From Oceanobacillus sp. Castelsardo (GTDB lineage Bacteria; Bacillota; Bacilli; Bacillales; Amphibacillaceae): a DNA stretch of 64,000 bases. The DNA lies in contig NZ_LYCS01000002.1 of the NCBI RefSeq assembly GCF_001659985.1, positions 248,001-312,000 of the forward strand, read 5' to 3'. Positions within the stretch are counted from its first letter, which is position 1; the number at the start of each line of letters is the position of its first letter. A program made the position numbers and the translations under genes. Shown in pieces: positions 1 through 8,686 of the stretch. The notes below the pieces were generated by a model. It worked only from the letters and a program-made list of their open reading frames with translations. It made no database searches and had not been told where the DNA came from.

Positions 1-270
1 ACAAAAGTGCCATTTCCATGGTTTTTATTAGGATTTATTGCTATGAGTTTAGTAGGTAGTTATGTATTAGGGGTATATATCCCAGTCTCTGAATCAATAA
101 TGGACTTTATAAGTATTGCTACAACATTTATTTTAACTTCAGCAATGGTTGGATTAGGATTAAATGTAAGCTTAAAAGATTTGAAATCAAAAGCATTAAA
201 GCCTTTTTATGCGATGCTTTTGACTTCGATTCTGGTCTCTATCCTCATGTATTGGGTTTCAGGAATTTAA
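1..270 (+). CDS. YeiH/UPF0324-type putative sulfate exporter family protein, C-terminal fragment
   Basis: The reading frame is open from the first base and stops at 268-270, so only about 89 C-terminal residues are present. They contain two or three hydrophobic segments and the stretch TSAMVGLGLNVSLKDLKSKA, which resembles the conserved C-terminal part of the YeiH membrane family (Cons_hypoth698). Members are polytopic inner-membrane proteins; an anion or sulfate exporter role has been proposed but is not firmly established. The GTG at position 7 is internal, not a start. A bidirectional terminator follows eight bases after the stop codon. Confidence 0.7.
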   Translation, partial: TKVPFPWFLLGFIAMSLVGSYVLGVYIPVSESIMDFISIATTFILTSAMVGLGLNVSLKDLKSKALKPFYAMLLTSILVSILMYWVSGI

Positions 271-277
271 CATAAAG

Positions 278-308
278 AAAAAGACTTGCATGCACGCAAG
301 TCTTTTTT
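278..308. terminator. Bidirectional Rho-independent terminator
   Basis: A perfect 12-bp stem (278-289 with 296-307) around the six-base loop ATGCAC is flanked by A and T runs on both sides. It sits between the convergent YeiH-type gene and the HAD phosphatase gene and can serve both. Confidence 0.9.
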
Positions 309-310
309 CT

Positions 311-1048
311 TTATTGCAACACAAACTTCTCAATTGCTTTCGCTACTCCATCGTTATCATTTGTGTCTGTAATATGATTTGCCACTTTTTTAATCGCTTC
401 TTGAGCATTGCCCATTGCTACACCAATTTTAGCTTCTTGAATCATTTTTATGTCATTTAAACTGTCTCCACATGCCATAACTTCATCCATTGTAATTCCA
501 ATTCTTTCACATAAAAAATGAAGAGCCTTTGCTTTACTTACGCCTTTTGGATTTGCTTCAATATTGGTTGGTAGTGAATTAGTTAATTCTAGATTATCGT
601 AGTATGATAATTCTTTCACCATTTTATCCAATTTTTCTTTGTCCTCCGATTGGCATCCAAATTTTAACCATTCATGGTCATATAAATTATCCGGAGCATC
701 CCCATAGTACACATCATCAGTAGATATAAGCCACATGTAGACCCCGATTTCCTTTCCAATGTTCCACATTCTATCAACCATTTCTGTTTCCAAAGTATGC
801 TGATCAAGTAACTCTTTACCTACCGTATAAATTTGTCCACCATTTGCAGTAATAAGATATGACTGTAATTTTAATTCTTCCACATATGGATAAGCTGTTT
901 TTAATGCTCGACCTGTACTTAAAACAACATGCACATCTTTTGCCAACGCTTCGGCAATCGCTTTTTTTGTTCTATCAGAAACCTCATGATTCGAAGTTAA
1001 TAATGTCCCGTCCATATCTAATGCAATTAATTTTATATTATTATCCAT
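311..1048 (-). CDS. Cof-type HAD-IIB sugar/nucleotide phosphatase
   Basis: This 245-residue cytosolic hydrolase has the HAD motif I DMDGT (residues 11-15, nucleophile D11 and acid D13), motif II STGR near residue 44, and motif IV GDSLND from about residue 194 for Mg2+ binding. The C2B-type cap lies between motifs II and IV, as in the Cof/YidA/YcsE group that dephosphorylates sugar phosphates or riboflavin-pathway intermediates; substrate cannot be told from sequence. The length is normal for the family. The gene stands alone, converging on the YeiH-type gene. The ATG start is preceded by a GGGAGGAATG-like ribosome site. Confidence 0.85.
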   Translation of the reverse strand: MDNNIKLIALDMDGTLLTSNHEVSDRTKKAIAEALAKDVHVVLSTGRALKTAYPYVEELKLQSYLITANGGQIYTVGKELLDQHTLETEMVDRMWNIGKEIGVYMWLISTDDVYYGDAPDNLYDHEWLKFGCQSEDKEKLDKMVKELSYYDNLELTNSLPTNIEANPKGVSKAKALHFLCERIGITMDEVMACGDSLNDIKMIQEAKIGVAMGNAQEAIKKVANHITDTNDNDGVAKAIEKFVLQ

Positions 1049-1455
1049 TACAACATTCCTCCCTTAGATGCCCTAGATGCCATTTCTAATATGTATATGT
1101 TTACTATTTTATCAAAAGTTGCGACAAAATGATAAGAAATCCAATTGGCGACGAAAGATTTTAATGGTGGTTAGGCGCCTTTCCTCCATACAAGTGTGTG
1201 TAATACACTTGACAGCAATATGATAAGAACAGCTTAATATTAGCATTTCCCGGGAAATATGAGTCTTTTCACTGTTGAAATTTGTTTTTTTATGTCAATT
1301 AATATTTTTAGTGTCATATTGCTGACGAAATTGTAACTTTTCATAAAATCATAAGAATACTTGGCAATTATGTAGAACGACTGTTTTATAATTCCTCTCT
1401 AAGAAAAAAGAGTAATTTGAAAAGGTTCCACTGCCCTATCAAACTACTCTTTATT
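1049..1455. other. 407-bp non-coding gap between HAD gene and cheW
   Basis: No convincing gene is present. It holds the cheW terminator at its right end and a perfect 14-bp palindrome (ATTTCCCGGGAAAT, 1245-1258) of unknown role. The rest is A+T rich without a clear promoter or conserved RNA. Confidence 0.5.
1404..1452 (-). terminator. Terminator of the cheA-cheW unit
   Basis: On the minus strand a stem formed by 1445-1452 plus 1439-1443 with 1407-1414 plus 1416-1420 is followed by six T residues (1404-1409 read in reverse). It lies 4 bases past the cheW stop codon. Confidence 0.8.
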
Positions 1456-1914
1456 TTAATTGATTACTTCCTGTAGCTCGTTTGTTTCATCGAGATTGAT
1501 AATCGTTTCTAAATCCAGAATGATTAAAAGGCCGTCTTCTAAATTTGCTACTCCGTTAACAAATGTATCTTTTACACCACCAACATAGGAAGGTGCTGGT
1601 TTAATTAATTTTTGTTCAATATCTTTTACTTCTGTTGCTGCATCGACGATTAAACCAATTTGCATTTCTTTTATTTGTACGACTAAAATTCTACTACTAT
1701 CTGTATAGTCTTGTTGTTTCATCAATAATCTTTCTCTTAAATCAACTACTGGTGTCGTTTCCCCTCTTATATGAGTAACACCTTTAATAAATTCAGATGT
1801 TCTAGGTACTTCAGTTATTTCTTGAATTCGTTCGATGGAGATAATTTGTTGAACATCTACTCCAAATGATTGATTTTGAAGTTTAAAAATAATATATTTT
1901 GTCATCTCATCCAT
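1456..1914 (-). CDS. cheW: Chemotaxis coupling protein CheW
   Basis: A 152-residue single-domain CheW protein that bridges chemoreceptors and the CheA kinase at the inner face of the membrane. The start, TKYIIFKLQNQSFGVDV, and the later VVDLRERL and ILVVQI segments match the two five-stranded beta subdomains of the family. It lies 68 bp downstream of cheA on the same strand and is closed by its own terminator, so the pair forms a two-gene unit. There are no cheB, cheR, cheY, cheC, cheD or flagellar genes in the window, which is unusual because Bacillus cheA and cheW normally sit in the fla/che operon. Confidence 0.92.
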   Translation of the reverse strand: MDEMTKYIIFKLQNQSFGVDVQQIISIERIQEITEVPRTSEFIKGVTHIRGETTPVVDLRERLLMKQQDYTDSSRILVVQIKEMQIGLIVDAATEVKDIEQKLIKPAPSYVGGVKDTFVNGVANLEDGLLIILDLETIINLDETNELQEVIN

Positions 1915-1982
1915 CTAATCACCTTCTGTTCTGTTATTTTATCGCTGGTTATCTGGCTGTAAGATCCCCACTGATTGAAGTC

Positions 1983-4010
1983 TTACTTTATCAAAGCATT
2001 TGGATCGATAATTAACGCCACTTCCCCATCGCCTAAAATGGTTGCTCCTGAAATGGCAAATACATCCTTCAAGTAGGATCCGAGTGATTTTAATACGACT
2101 TCCTTTTGACCTATAAAGGAATCCACAATCAGTCCGGTTAACATTTCACCTTTCTTCACAACAACTACAGCATGGTATTTTTCATTTGTTTCTTCTTCAG
2201 AAGGAACCTCAAATACTTCTGCTAAAGATACAAGTGGAACAACTTGTCCACGGAAGTCCATCACTTTTCTGCCATGCGCACTTAAAATCTGGTCATCTTC
2301 TAATAAAACTGTTTCGATAATGGACGATAGGGGGATTGCATACGTTTCTTGTTTCACTTTTACTAGTAAGGTAGCAATGATAGAAAGGGTTAAAGGTAAT
2401 TGGATAGAGAAAATACTTCCTTTTCCTTTCTCAGTTTTAATACTAATTTCTCCGCCTAATGCTTCCATCTTGCTTTTTACAACATCTAATCCGACACCAC
2501 GACCAGAAATATCCGATATTTGATCAGCCGTACTAAATCCTGATGAAAGAATAAAGTTTGCAATTTCATCATCGGATAATAATTCAGCTTCTTCCGCTGA
2601 TATTAACCCTTTGTCAATTGCTTTTGCTTGTACTCTTTCACGATTAATTCCCGCTCCATCGTCTTCAATTTCAATAAAAACGTGGTTCCCGCTATGGTAC
2701 GCTCGTAATGTTAAATGTCCTTCTTCGGATTTCCCTGCTTGCTCTCTCACTTCCGGAAGTTCTATACCATGATCAATCGAATTACGGATTAGATGAACTA
2801 ATGGATCACCAATTTCATCAATAACGGTTCGGTCTAATTCCGTTTCCGCTCCAATTATTTCTAGATTTATTTTCTTGTTCAAGTCTCTAGCAAGCCCACG
2901 AATCATCCTTGGAAAACGATTAAATACTTGTTCAATTGGAACCATTCGCATGGACAAGATTAAACTTTGCATTTCTGAAGTTACTCGTCCCAAGTGTTCT
3001 ACTGTTTCTGTCAGCTCTTGGTTACCAAATTCCTCTGAAATAACTTCTAACCGCCCACGATCAATAATTACTTCTTCAAAGATATTTAATAAATCATCTA
3101 TTCGTTCGAGATTCACACGAATAGTTTTGGAACCATGATGACTGGCCTCTGATTTATCATCCTTTGTCTTTTTATTACTTTTCATTTCTGCTTTTTTTTC
3201 TACCTTATCTATCGTTTCTTTTTCCTTTTGAGGAGAGTTATTATCCACTACAAAACGAACAACCTCAACATTTTTAACCTCTGAAACTTTTAAAATCTGT
3301 TCCTGTAGATTTTCAGGAGGTTCACTAGATACATAGATAAATGAGAATGATTCATCAAAGTTCCCATCTTCTATATCCTCAACAGCGGGGCTTGTCTTAA
3401 TGACATCTCCACTTTTTTCTAAAACATCGAAAACCATATAAGCACGGGCACCTTTTAAAATGCATTCATCTTCTAAAGAAACAGTTAGTTGATATGCGTC
3501 GATATCTAGTTCCTTTGCTTGTTGAACTATCTCTAACTGAAACTCGTCTAATTCTAACTTAGCGATAGATTGCGCTTCTAATGTAGCAGCTACTTCTTCT
3601 CCTTCATTGTTACCATCACTGTTAATGGACTTTCCATTTTCAATCATATCCAAACGGGCAACTAGTTCTGTTACATCCTTTTTACCATCATTTCCATCGG
3701 CTATTGACTCTATCATATCTTCCAAATATTCAATAGCAATGAAAATAACATCGATGACTTCTGTAGTAACTTTTAATTTATAATTTCTTATACCGTCCAA
3801 CACATTTTCCATTTTATGGGTTAAAGATGCAATATCTTCAAAACCCATGGTAGCAGCCATTCCTTTTAAAGTGTGGGCTGAACGAAAAATTTCATTTACT
3901 AAATCAATGTTGTCTGGTTGTTTTTCTAACTCCAAAATATGATCGTTAACTGCTTGTAAATGTTCACGACTTTCATCCAAAAACATATCTAAATACTGAT
4001 CTGTCTCCAT
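1983..4010 (-). CDS. cheA: Chemotaxis sensor histidine kinase CheA
   Basis: 675 residues, close to the 672 of B. subtilis CheA. Domains in order: an HPt domain (about 1-105) with RSAHTLKG, phosphorylated His about H46; a P2 CheY/CheB-binding domain (about 155-260); a Lys/Glu-rich linker; the P3 dimerisation helices from about 292; the P4 kinase core with N box HLIRNSIDHG, G1 DDGAG and G2 SGRGVGLDVV; and a C-terminal CheW-like P5 domain. It autophosphorylates in response to receptors and passes phosphate to CheY and CheB. All catalytic boxes are intact, so it should be active. It may be the main kinase relocated from the fla/che operon or belong to a separate signalling array. Confidence 0.95.
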   Translation of the reverse strand: METDQYLDMFLDESREHLQAVNDHILELEKQPDNIDLVNEIFRSAHTLKGMAATMGFEDIASLTHKMENVLDGIRNYKLKVTTEVIDVIFIAIEYLEDMIESIADGNDGKKDVTELVARLDMIENGKSINSDGNNEGEEVAATLEAQSIAKLELDEFQLEIVQQAKELDIDAYQLTVSLEDECILKGARAYMVFDVLEKSGDVIKTSPAVEDIEDGNFDESFSFIYVSSEPPENLQEQILKVSEVKNVEVVRFVVDNNSPQKEKETIDKVEKKAEMKSNKKTKDDKSEASHHGSKTIRVNLERIDDLLNIFEEVIIDRGRLEVISEEFGNQELTETVEHLGRVTSEMQSLILSMRMVPIEQVFNRFPRMIRGLARDLNKKINLEIIGAETELDRTVIDEIGDPLVHLIRNSIDHGIELPEVREQAGKSEEGHLTLRAYHSGNHVFIEIEDDGAGINRERVQAKAIDKGLISAEEAELLSDDEIANFILSSGFSTADQISDISGRGVGLDVVKSKMEALGGEISIKTEKGKGSIFSIQLPLTLSIIATLLVKVKQETYAIPLSSIIETVLLEDDQILSAHGRKVMDFRGQVVPLVSLAEVFEVPSEEETNEKYHAVVVVKKGEMLTGLIVDSFIGQKEVVLKSLGSYLKDVFAISGATILGDGEVALIIDPNALIK

Positions 4011-4221
4011 ATGTATTTCCTTCCTTTTACTATATGTATATCGTTACTTCACTCTATTCTTAAAGTCCCTTATTCTAATATCGACATGATTTCACATAAA
4101 TCAAGAAGAATGATATAGTTTTTTACTAGTTCTATTTTACTATATCGGAATGTTTTCTTCATATATAAAGCCAATTTCATATTTATTTCAATAAGTAATA
4201 AGTTTATGTTGGTTCGAGGAT

Positions 4222-4680
4222 TTATACTCCTTTACCAACTAGTTGACAAACCTCTTCAGCCAAACGTTGACACTCCATGATTTCCTCCCCTTCAGGATCC
4301 ATATCTACTTTCACTTTATATGGAATCATCGTTGCACCAACGTCTTCAAATTGCTCATACATTATGTCCACCGCCCCACAGAAGTCATCATAAAATTGAT
4401 CCCCTGAGCCAAACACACCACACACTTTTCCCCTTAAATCAAGATCAGACACTCCATCATAGAAATCCTCAACTTCAAATGGTAATTCACCGCCTGACCA
4501 TGTATATAACCCCATTAAAATGCCATCATATTGCAAGATATCTTTCGCTTCTATTCGATCCTCATCAAATACTTTTACATCGATATCTACATTTCTATTT
4601 TTAAAGGTATCAATTATAATTCTAGCCATCATTTCCGTGTTTCCACTCACACTAGCATAAAGAACTAGAATATTACTCAT
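4222..4680 (-). CDS. Short-chain flavodoxin (YkuN/YkuP type)
   Basis: 152 residues with the FMN phosphate-binding loop YASVSGNTEMMA at residues 8-19, an acidic surface, and the isoalloxazine-flanking loops YTWSGGELP and GSGDQFYDDFCGA, all typical of short-chain flavodoxins. These soluble proteins replace ferredoxin as low-potential electron carriers, for example to fatty-acid desaturase or P450 systems, when iron is scarce. The 19-bp Fur box immediately upstream supports iron-limited expression, as for B. subtilis ykuNOP. A strong GGAGG site precedes the ATG. It is monocistronic. Confidence 0.92.
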   Translation of the reverse strand: MSNILVLYASVSGNTEMMARIIIDTFKNRNVDIDVKVFDEDRIEAKDILQYDGILMGLYTWSGGELPFEVEDFYDGVSDLDLRGKVCGVFGSGDQFYDDFCGAVDIMYEQFEDVGATMIPYKVKVDMDPEGEEIMECQRLAEEVCQLVGKGV

Positions 4681-4709
4681 TGAATCCCCTCCTTCCTTCT
4701 ATTTTAGTT

Positions 4710-4728
4710 GATAATGATTATCAGTATC
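4710..4728 (-). promoter_or_regulatory. Fur box upstream of the flavodoxin gene
   Basis: GATAATGATTATCAGTATC matches the 19-bp Fur consensus GATAATGATTATCATTATC at 18 of 19 positions and includes the perfect palindrome TGATAATGATTATCA. It lies 30 bp upstream of the flavodoxin start codon, where bound Fur-Fe would block transcription. Confidence 0.88.
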
Positions 4729-4782
4729 AAGATATCTCCTGCTCTTTTTTTAACAAATCGATGACTATTTTAAAACAATAAG

Positions 4783-4808
4783 AAAAAGGAAGCTCTATAG
4801 GCTTCCTT
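4783..4808 (-). terminator. Terminator of the sugar operon
   Basis: An 8-bp stem AAGGAAGC/GCTTCCTT (4786-4793 with 4801-4808) followed on the minus strand by a T-rich run. It lies downstream of the DUF624 gene, the last gene of the carbohydrate operon. Confidence 0.75.
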
Positions 4809-4856
4809 AAACTAAATATAGACGTGCTTCATACGTTCTTGTTCATAACGAGTGAT

Positions 4857-5546
4857 TTATTTTTGTTTTGAACTAGATAAGTTCACATACTGACGATAAA
4901 AAGCAGAAAATGATAAGAAAGTTATTAATGTCCCTGTAAAAAAAGGAATTAAAAACGATAGTTTATAAATACTTATTACTAAAACAAGAAAATTACTCAA
5001 CAATATTATCAAAGTTAAAACTGGACTACCAATTGAAATTATCAATGACCTTTTTAAAAGTTCTGCTAAACTCAAGTGGAAATGGGCATTCAAGGAAAAT
5101 GCATTTACTGTATAGACGTATAGAAGCAATCCTAAAAATCCAATCATAAACATGATTACAACATTTTCCTTACTAAAATAATAAAAATCAAAGCCCCAGA
5201 TAACCCACACAATAGTTAAGATTATTGCCACTTTCATACTTTTTTTATAATTTTCTTTATAATACTTTATATATGATTGAATGAGTCCTTTTTCTTCTTC
5301 ATTTACTAACCAGTCACGAACTGTTGAAAACATACTTTGAGTTGCTGGGAAAAATAAAAAAGGTATCAAGATGATAAGTATTGGGAGTAAAATAACGATA
5401 TCTTCTTCGCTATTTGCATAAAGTATACTCACAAGAATAAAAATAATTGGTAATTGAAAGAGGAGCCAAAGTAAATTTATGACAGAAAAACGCATCACCC
5501 ACATACTTATAGCGTAGACCCCTCTCATAAACCCAGAATATTTCAA
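4857..5546 (-). CDS. DUF624 (YesL-like) membrane protein
   Basis: An integral membrane protein of 229 residues with about five or six hydrophobic segments, matching the DUF624/YesL family. Members commonly sit next to CUT1 sugar ABC transporters and carbohydrate-degrading enzymes in Firmicutes, but no biochemical role is established. A frame extends eight codons upstream to 5570, but that extension contains AAGGAGG; the TTG at 5546, seven bases after it, is the better start and gives MKYSGFMRGVYA. It is the last gene of the sugar operon, and a structural or accessory role for the transporter is only inferred from context. Confidence 0.8.
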   Translation of the reverse strand: MKYSGFMRGVYAISMWVMRFSVINLLWLLFQLPIIFILVSILYANSEEDIVILLPILIILIPFLFFPATQSMFSTVRDWLVNEEEKGLIQSYIKYYKENYKKSMKVAIILTIVWVIWGFDFYYFSKENVVIMFMIGFLGLLLYVYTVNAFSLNAHFHLSLAELLKRSLIISIGSPVLTLIILLSNFLVLVISIYKLSFLIPFFTGTLITFLSFSAFYRQYVNLSSSKQK

Positions 5547-5609
5547 ATATAACTCCTCCTTTCTTACCAACCATTTTTAACAAATTCGTATGGATACTTA
5601 ATTAACGTT

Positions 5610-6578
5610 TCATGCCCACCACATTTCTGCAGGTGGTTCTTCTATATTTATAGATTTTAAATTTTTAACCGCTTGTTTAAATCCTTCGTCTATTGACATA
5701 ATTGGATCCTCATGTTCGATACTAATTACATAATCATACCCATATGTTCTTAAGGCACTCACAATGTTAGTCCATTCCTGTAAACTATGGCCATAGCCCA
5801 CTGAACGAAAAGTCCATGCCCTAGTTTGTACATTAGAATAAGGTTGCATGTCCGTTAAGCCATACATATTTACATTGTCCTGATCGATATACGTGTCCTT
5901 TGCATGGAAATGGTGAATGGCATTTGCTTTTCCTAATATTTTTATTGCCCCAACCGGATCAATTCCTTGCCACCATAAATGACTTGGATCAAGATTAGCG
6001 CCTATTGCATCATTCGTTGCTTCTCTTAGCTTAAGTAAGGTATATGGTGTATGTACGAGGAAACCTGCATGTAATTCCAATCCTACTTTAACACCATGGT
6101 CCTTCGCGAATTGCGCTTGTTCTTTCCAGTAAGGTATTAATCTTTTTTCCCACTGCCAATTTAACACATCAGAATATTCGGTTGGCCATGGCGTAACAGG
6201 CCAATTAGGATATTTGGAATCTTCATTTGAACCTGGGACACCAGAGAATGTATTCACTACAGGAACATCCATTAGTTCAGCTAATCTAATTGTTTTTACG
6301 AAAGTTTCATGTGATTTGTCTGCATGATTTTTATTAGGTGATACAGGATTATCATGACAACTAAATGCACTAATTGCAAGTCCCCGTGAATGAATTTTAT
6401 CTAAGTATTCCTTTCGTTTATCCTCACTAGCTAAAAGTGCATCAAGATCACAAAAATCATTACCTGGATTTCCACCTGTACCTATTTCTACCGCATTTAG
6501 TCCTGAACTTTTTACATGATCAAGCATTTCCTCAAAAGTCTTCCCTGCAAATAGAACTGTAAACACACCTAATTTCAT
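5610..6578 (-). CDS. Sugar phosphate isomerase/epimerase-like TIM-barrel protein (AP_endonuc_2 family)
   Basis: 322 residues with the xylose-isomerase-like TIM-barrel fold. Probable divalent-metal ligands are the Glu in VGLELHAG, the Asp in GANLDPSHLWW, the His of HHFHAKDT and the Glu in ISIEHEDP, in the usual order. Relatives include YcjR, IolE-type and 3-keto-sugar epimerases, lyases or hydratases acting on oxidised sugars. Two Gfo/Idh/MocA oxidoreductases just upstream make a 3-keto-sugar intermediate the most economical substrate guess, but this is inference. The ATG has a good AAAGGAGG site; the gene is 33 bp from its upstream neighbour. Confidence 0.85.
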   Translation of the reverse strand: MKLGVFTVLFAGKTFEEMLDHVKSSGLNAVEIGTGGNPGNDFCDLDALLASEDKRKEYLDKIHSRGLAISAFSCHDNPVSPNKNHADKSHETFVKTIRLAELMDVPVVNTFSGVPGSNEDSKYPNWPVTPWPTEYSDVLNWQWEKRLIPYWKEQAQFAKDHGVKVGLELHAGFLVHTPYTLLKLREATNDAIGANLDPSHLWWQGIDPVGAIKILGKANAIHHFHAKDTYIDQDNVNMYGLTDMQPYSNVQTRAWTFRSVGYGHSLQEWTNIVSALRTYGYDYVISIEHEDPIMSIDEGFKQAVKNLKSINIEEPPAEMWWA

Positions 6579-6611
6579 ATATATCCTCCTTTAGTAATCT
6601 CTAAATTAAAA

Positions 6612-7637
6612 TTAGAACCGTACACTCTTACCAGACTGGCTACTTTCATAGATTGCATCAATTATTTTTGTTACTCTTAGTGATTCTTCTGGTTTTACAA
6701 TTAAGTCTGTTTCACCAAGACAGCTTTCCACAAAATTTTTAGCTTGCAAGAAACCGGACTTATCCTCCTCTATACTTGCGGTTGTTGTCATAAAGGCCCC
6801 ATATTTTGGCGTATATAATTCATAAGGGAATACGCTTATTCCTGCTTCAGATCCCGAGATACTTAAATGTGTAGTATCTTCTTTAATATTTGCCGCCCAA
6901 GAACATTCAAACAACATCGTACTTCCGTTTGTAAAGGTTACATATGCGGATACGTGATCATCTACATCAAAAGATTCATGGTCAAAAGTACCCCAATCGT
7001 TGATTTGATTCGGTGTCTTACTAAGACGGTTATATGTTTTTCCAATTACCTCAACTGGTTCTGTTTCTCCCAATAGCCATAAGGACAAATCAATCAAATG
7101 ACAACCAAAATCAATTAAACTGCCTCCACCTTGTAGATCTTTGTTTGTAAAAACACCCCAACCCGGTACTTTTCTTCTTCTTAATGCCTGTACCCTTGTA
7201 ACAAGAGGATCACCAATTTCATGTATAGCTTGTTTGGCGAGTTGTCCCTCCGGCATAAATCGGTAATGATATCCAATTCCTAGTAATCTTTTAGATTTTT
7301 TTGCCGCTTCAATCATTTTCTCGCACTCTGATGTATTCAATCCCATTGGTTTTTCACATAAAACATGGCACCCAGCCTCTAATGCCGCGATAGTTATTTC
7401 CGCGTGAAATTTATTTGGAGTACAAATTGTAACGGCATCAACTTCTTTGAATAGATCACGGTAATCGTGATAGACATTTGGAATATCGTATTCCCTCGCT
7501 ATTTTATGTGCTCGTTCTATATTTACATCTTGAACGGCAACTATATTTACTTTATCTTTTAATAAAAGGTAGGCGGGAATATGCCGCGAAACAGCGATTC
7601 CCCCCGCACCAATTATTCCCATTTTTAATTTATTCAT
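6612..7637 (-). CDS. Gfo/Idh/MocA-family NAD(P)-dependent oxidoreductase (second of pair)
   Basis: About 341 residues. An N-terminal Rossmann domain carries GIIGAGGIAVSRH, with the family CEKPMGLN motif whose Lys is catalytic, followed by an alpha/beta C-terminal domain with SLIDFGCHLIDLSLWLLG holding the Asp and His expected at the active site. Members oxidise or reduce sugar and cyclitol hydroxyls. The open frame begins with a GTG at 7646 overlapping the upstream stop codon (GTGA), but the ATG at 7637 has a better-placed GAGAAG site; either is possible. It differs clearly from its neighbour, so the two probably perform different steps, perhaps one oxidation and one reduction. Confidence 0.88.
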   Translation of the reverse strand: MNKLKMGIIGAGGIAVSRHIPAYLLLKDKVNIVAVQDVNIERAHKIAREYDIPNVYHDYRDLFKEVDAVTICTPNKFHAEITIAALEAGCHVLCEKPMGLNTSECEKMIEAAKKSKRLLGIGYHYRFMPEGQLAKQAIHEIGDPLVTRVQALRRRKVPGWGVFTNKDLQGGGSLIDFGCHLIDLSLWLLGETEPVEVIGKTYNRLSKTPNQINDWGTFDHESFDVDDHVSAYVTFTNGSTMLFECSWAANIKEDTTHLSISGSEAGISVFPYELYTPKYGAFMTTTASIEEDKSGFLQAKNFVESCLGETDLIVKPEESLRVTKIIDAIYESSQSGKSVRF

Positions 7638-7642
7638 CTCAT

Positions 7643-8674
7643 TCACTTCTCTAATTTATAAATAGTTTTTGTATCCACTGATTCTATTGCAGCTAGAATA
7701 ATATCTAATGACTTCATTCCTTCTTCTCCATCAATTAATGGTTCCTTATCCTCTACGATGGAATCAATAAAATGATCAATTACGTGTGACTTAGATTGGC
7801 CTCCATCTTCATTAGATTGAATTCCATCAAGCTCATACCTAACAATATCCCCGTTCTTATACTGTACTATTAATGAATAAGTTGGATCATCTTCTAAACG
7901 TAAGATAGCATTTTCTGCAAAAATTACAGTGGAATTGTCTTCCGCTGCTGTATAGGCCCAACTTGCAGCAAGTGTTCCAATAATTCCAGTATCCGTTTTT
8001 AAGATAAATACAGCATTATCATCAACATCAGCTTTTTCTTTGGCACTAGTCTCAACAAACGCACCGACTTCACTAATCTCATCATTTAGTAAATAACGAA
8101 TAAGATCAGCCTTGTGAACACCTAAATCCCCCATAGCACCGATAAATGCCTGTTCTTTCTTGAAGAACCAACTATCTGTTCCTTCTGCACTCCAAGTTTC
8201 AGGTCCAGCATGTCCAAAAGTAGTACGGAAGCTATAAATTTTCCCTATTTCACCACTATCAATAATTGCTTTTGCCTTTTGATGAGAAGATACAAAACGT
8301 TGATTATGTCCAATCATTAGTTTTTTACTATTTCTTCGTGCTGCTTCAATCATTTCTTCTGCTTCAGTTCGAGATGTTGCCATTGGCTTCTCACATAAGA
8401 CATGACACCCTGAGTCTAGTGCCTTGATTGAAACCGGAGCATGTAAATAGTTTGGTAAGCATACACTTACTGCATCTACTTCTTCTAATTCTAGTAATTG
8501 TTCATAATTTGTATACGGCTTTGCATTATACTTTTTCGCAACTTCTTTAACTCTCTCTTCAACTATGTCACAAACAGCAACAATTTCTACATTAGGATTA
8601 TCATCGTACTCAGGTAAATGTCGATTTTGTGCAATACTTCCAGTTCCTATAACAGCAATACGTACTTTTTCCAT
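7643..8674 (-). CDS. Gfo/Idh/MocA-family NAD(P)-dependent oxidoreductase (first of pair)
   Basis: 343 residues. The Rossmann motif is IGTGSIAQNRH (from about residue 9), the signature CEKPMATS, and the catalytic helix MGDLGVHKADLIRYLL; the C-terminal domain is the usual open beta sheet. It resembles dehydrogenases that oxidise a ring hydroxyl of glucosides, levoglucosan or inositols, the ThuB/YcjS/LgdA kind of reaction. It starts with ATG after a GGGGA site, 12 bp downstream of the ThuA-like gene, and abuts the second oxidoreductase. Exact substrate and cofactor cannot be read from the sequence. Confidence 0.88.
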   Translation of the reverse strand: MEKVRIAVIGTGSIAQNRHLPEYDDNPNVEIVAVCDIVEERVKEVAKKYNAKPYTNYEQLLELEEVDAVSVCLPNYLHAPVSIKALDSGCHVLCEKPMATSRTEAEEMIEAARRNSKKLMIGHNQRFVSSHQKAKAIIDSGEIGKIYSFRTTFGHAGPETWSAEGTDSWFFKKEQAFIGAMGDLGVHKADLIRYLLNDEISEVGAFVETSAKEKADVDDNAVFILKTDTGIIGTLAASWAYTAAEDNSTVIFAENAILRLEDDPTYSLIVQYKNGDIVRYELDGIQSNEDGGQSKSHVIDHFIDSIVEDKEPLIDGEEGMKSLDIILAAIESVDTKTIYKLEK

Positions 8675-8686
8675 TTCCCCATCCCC

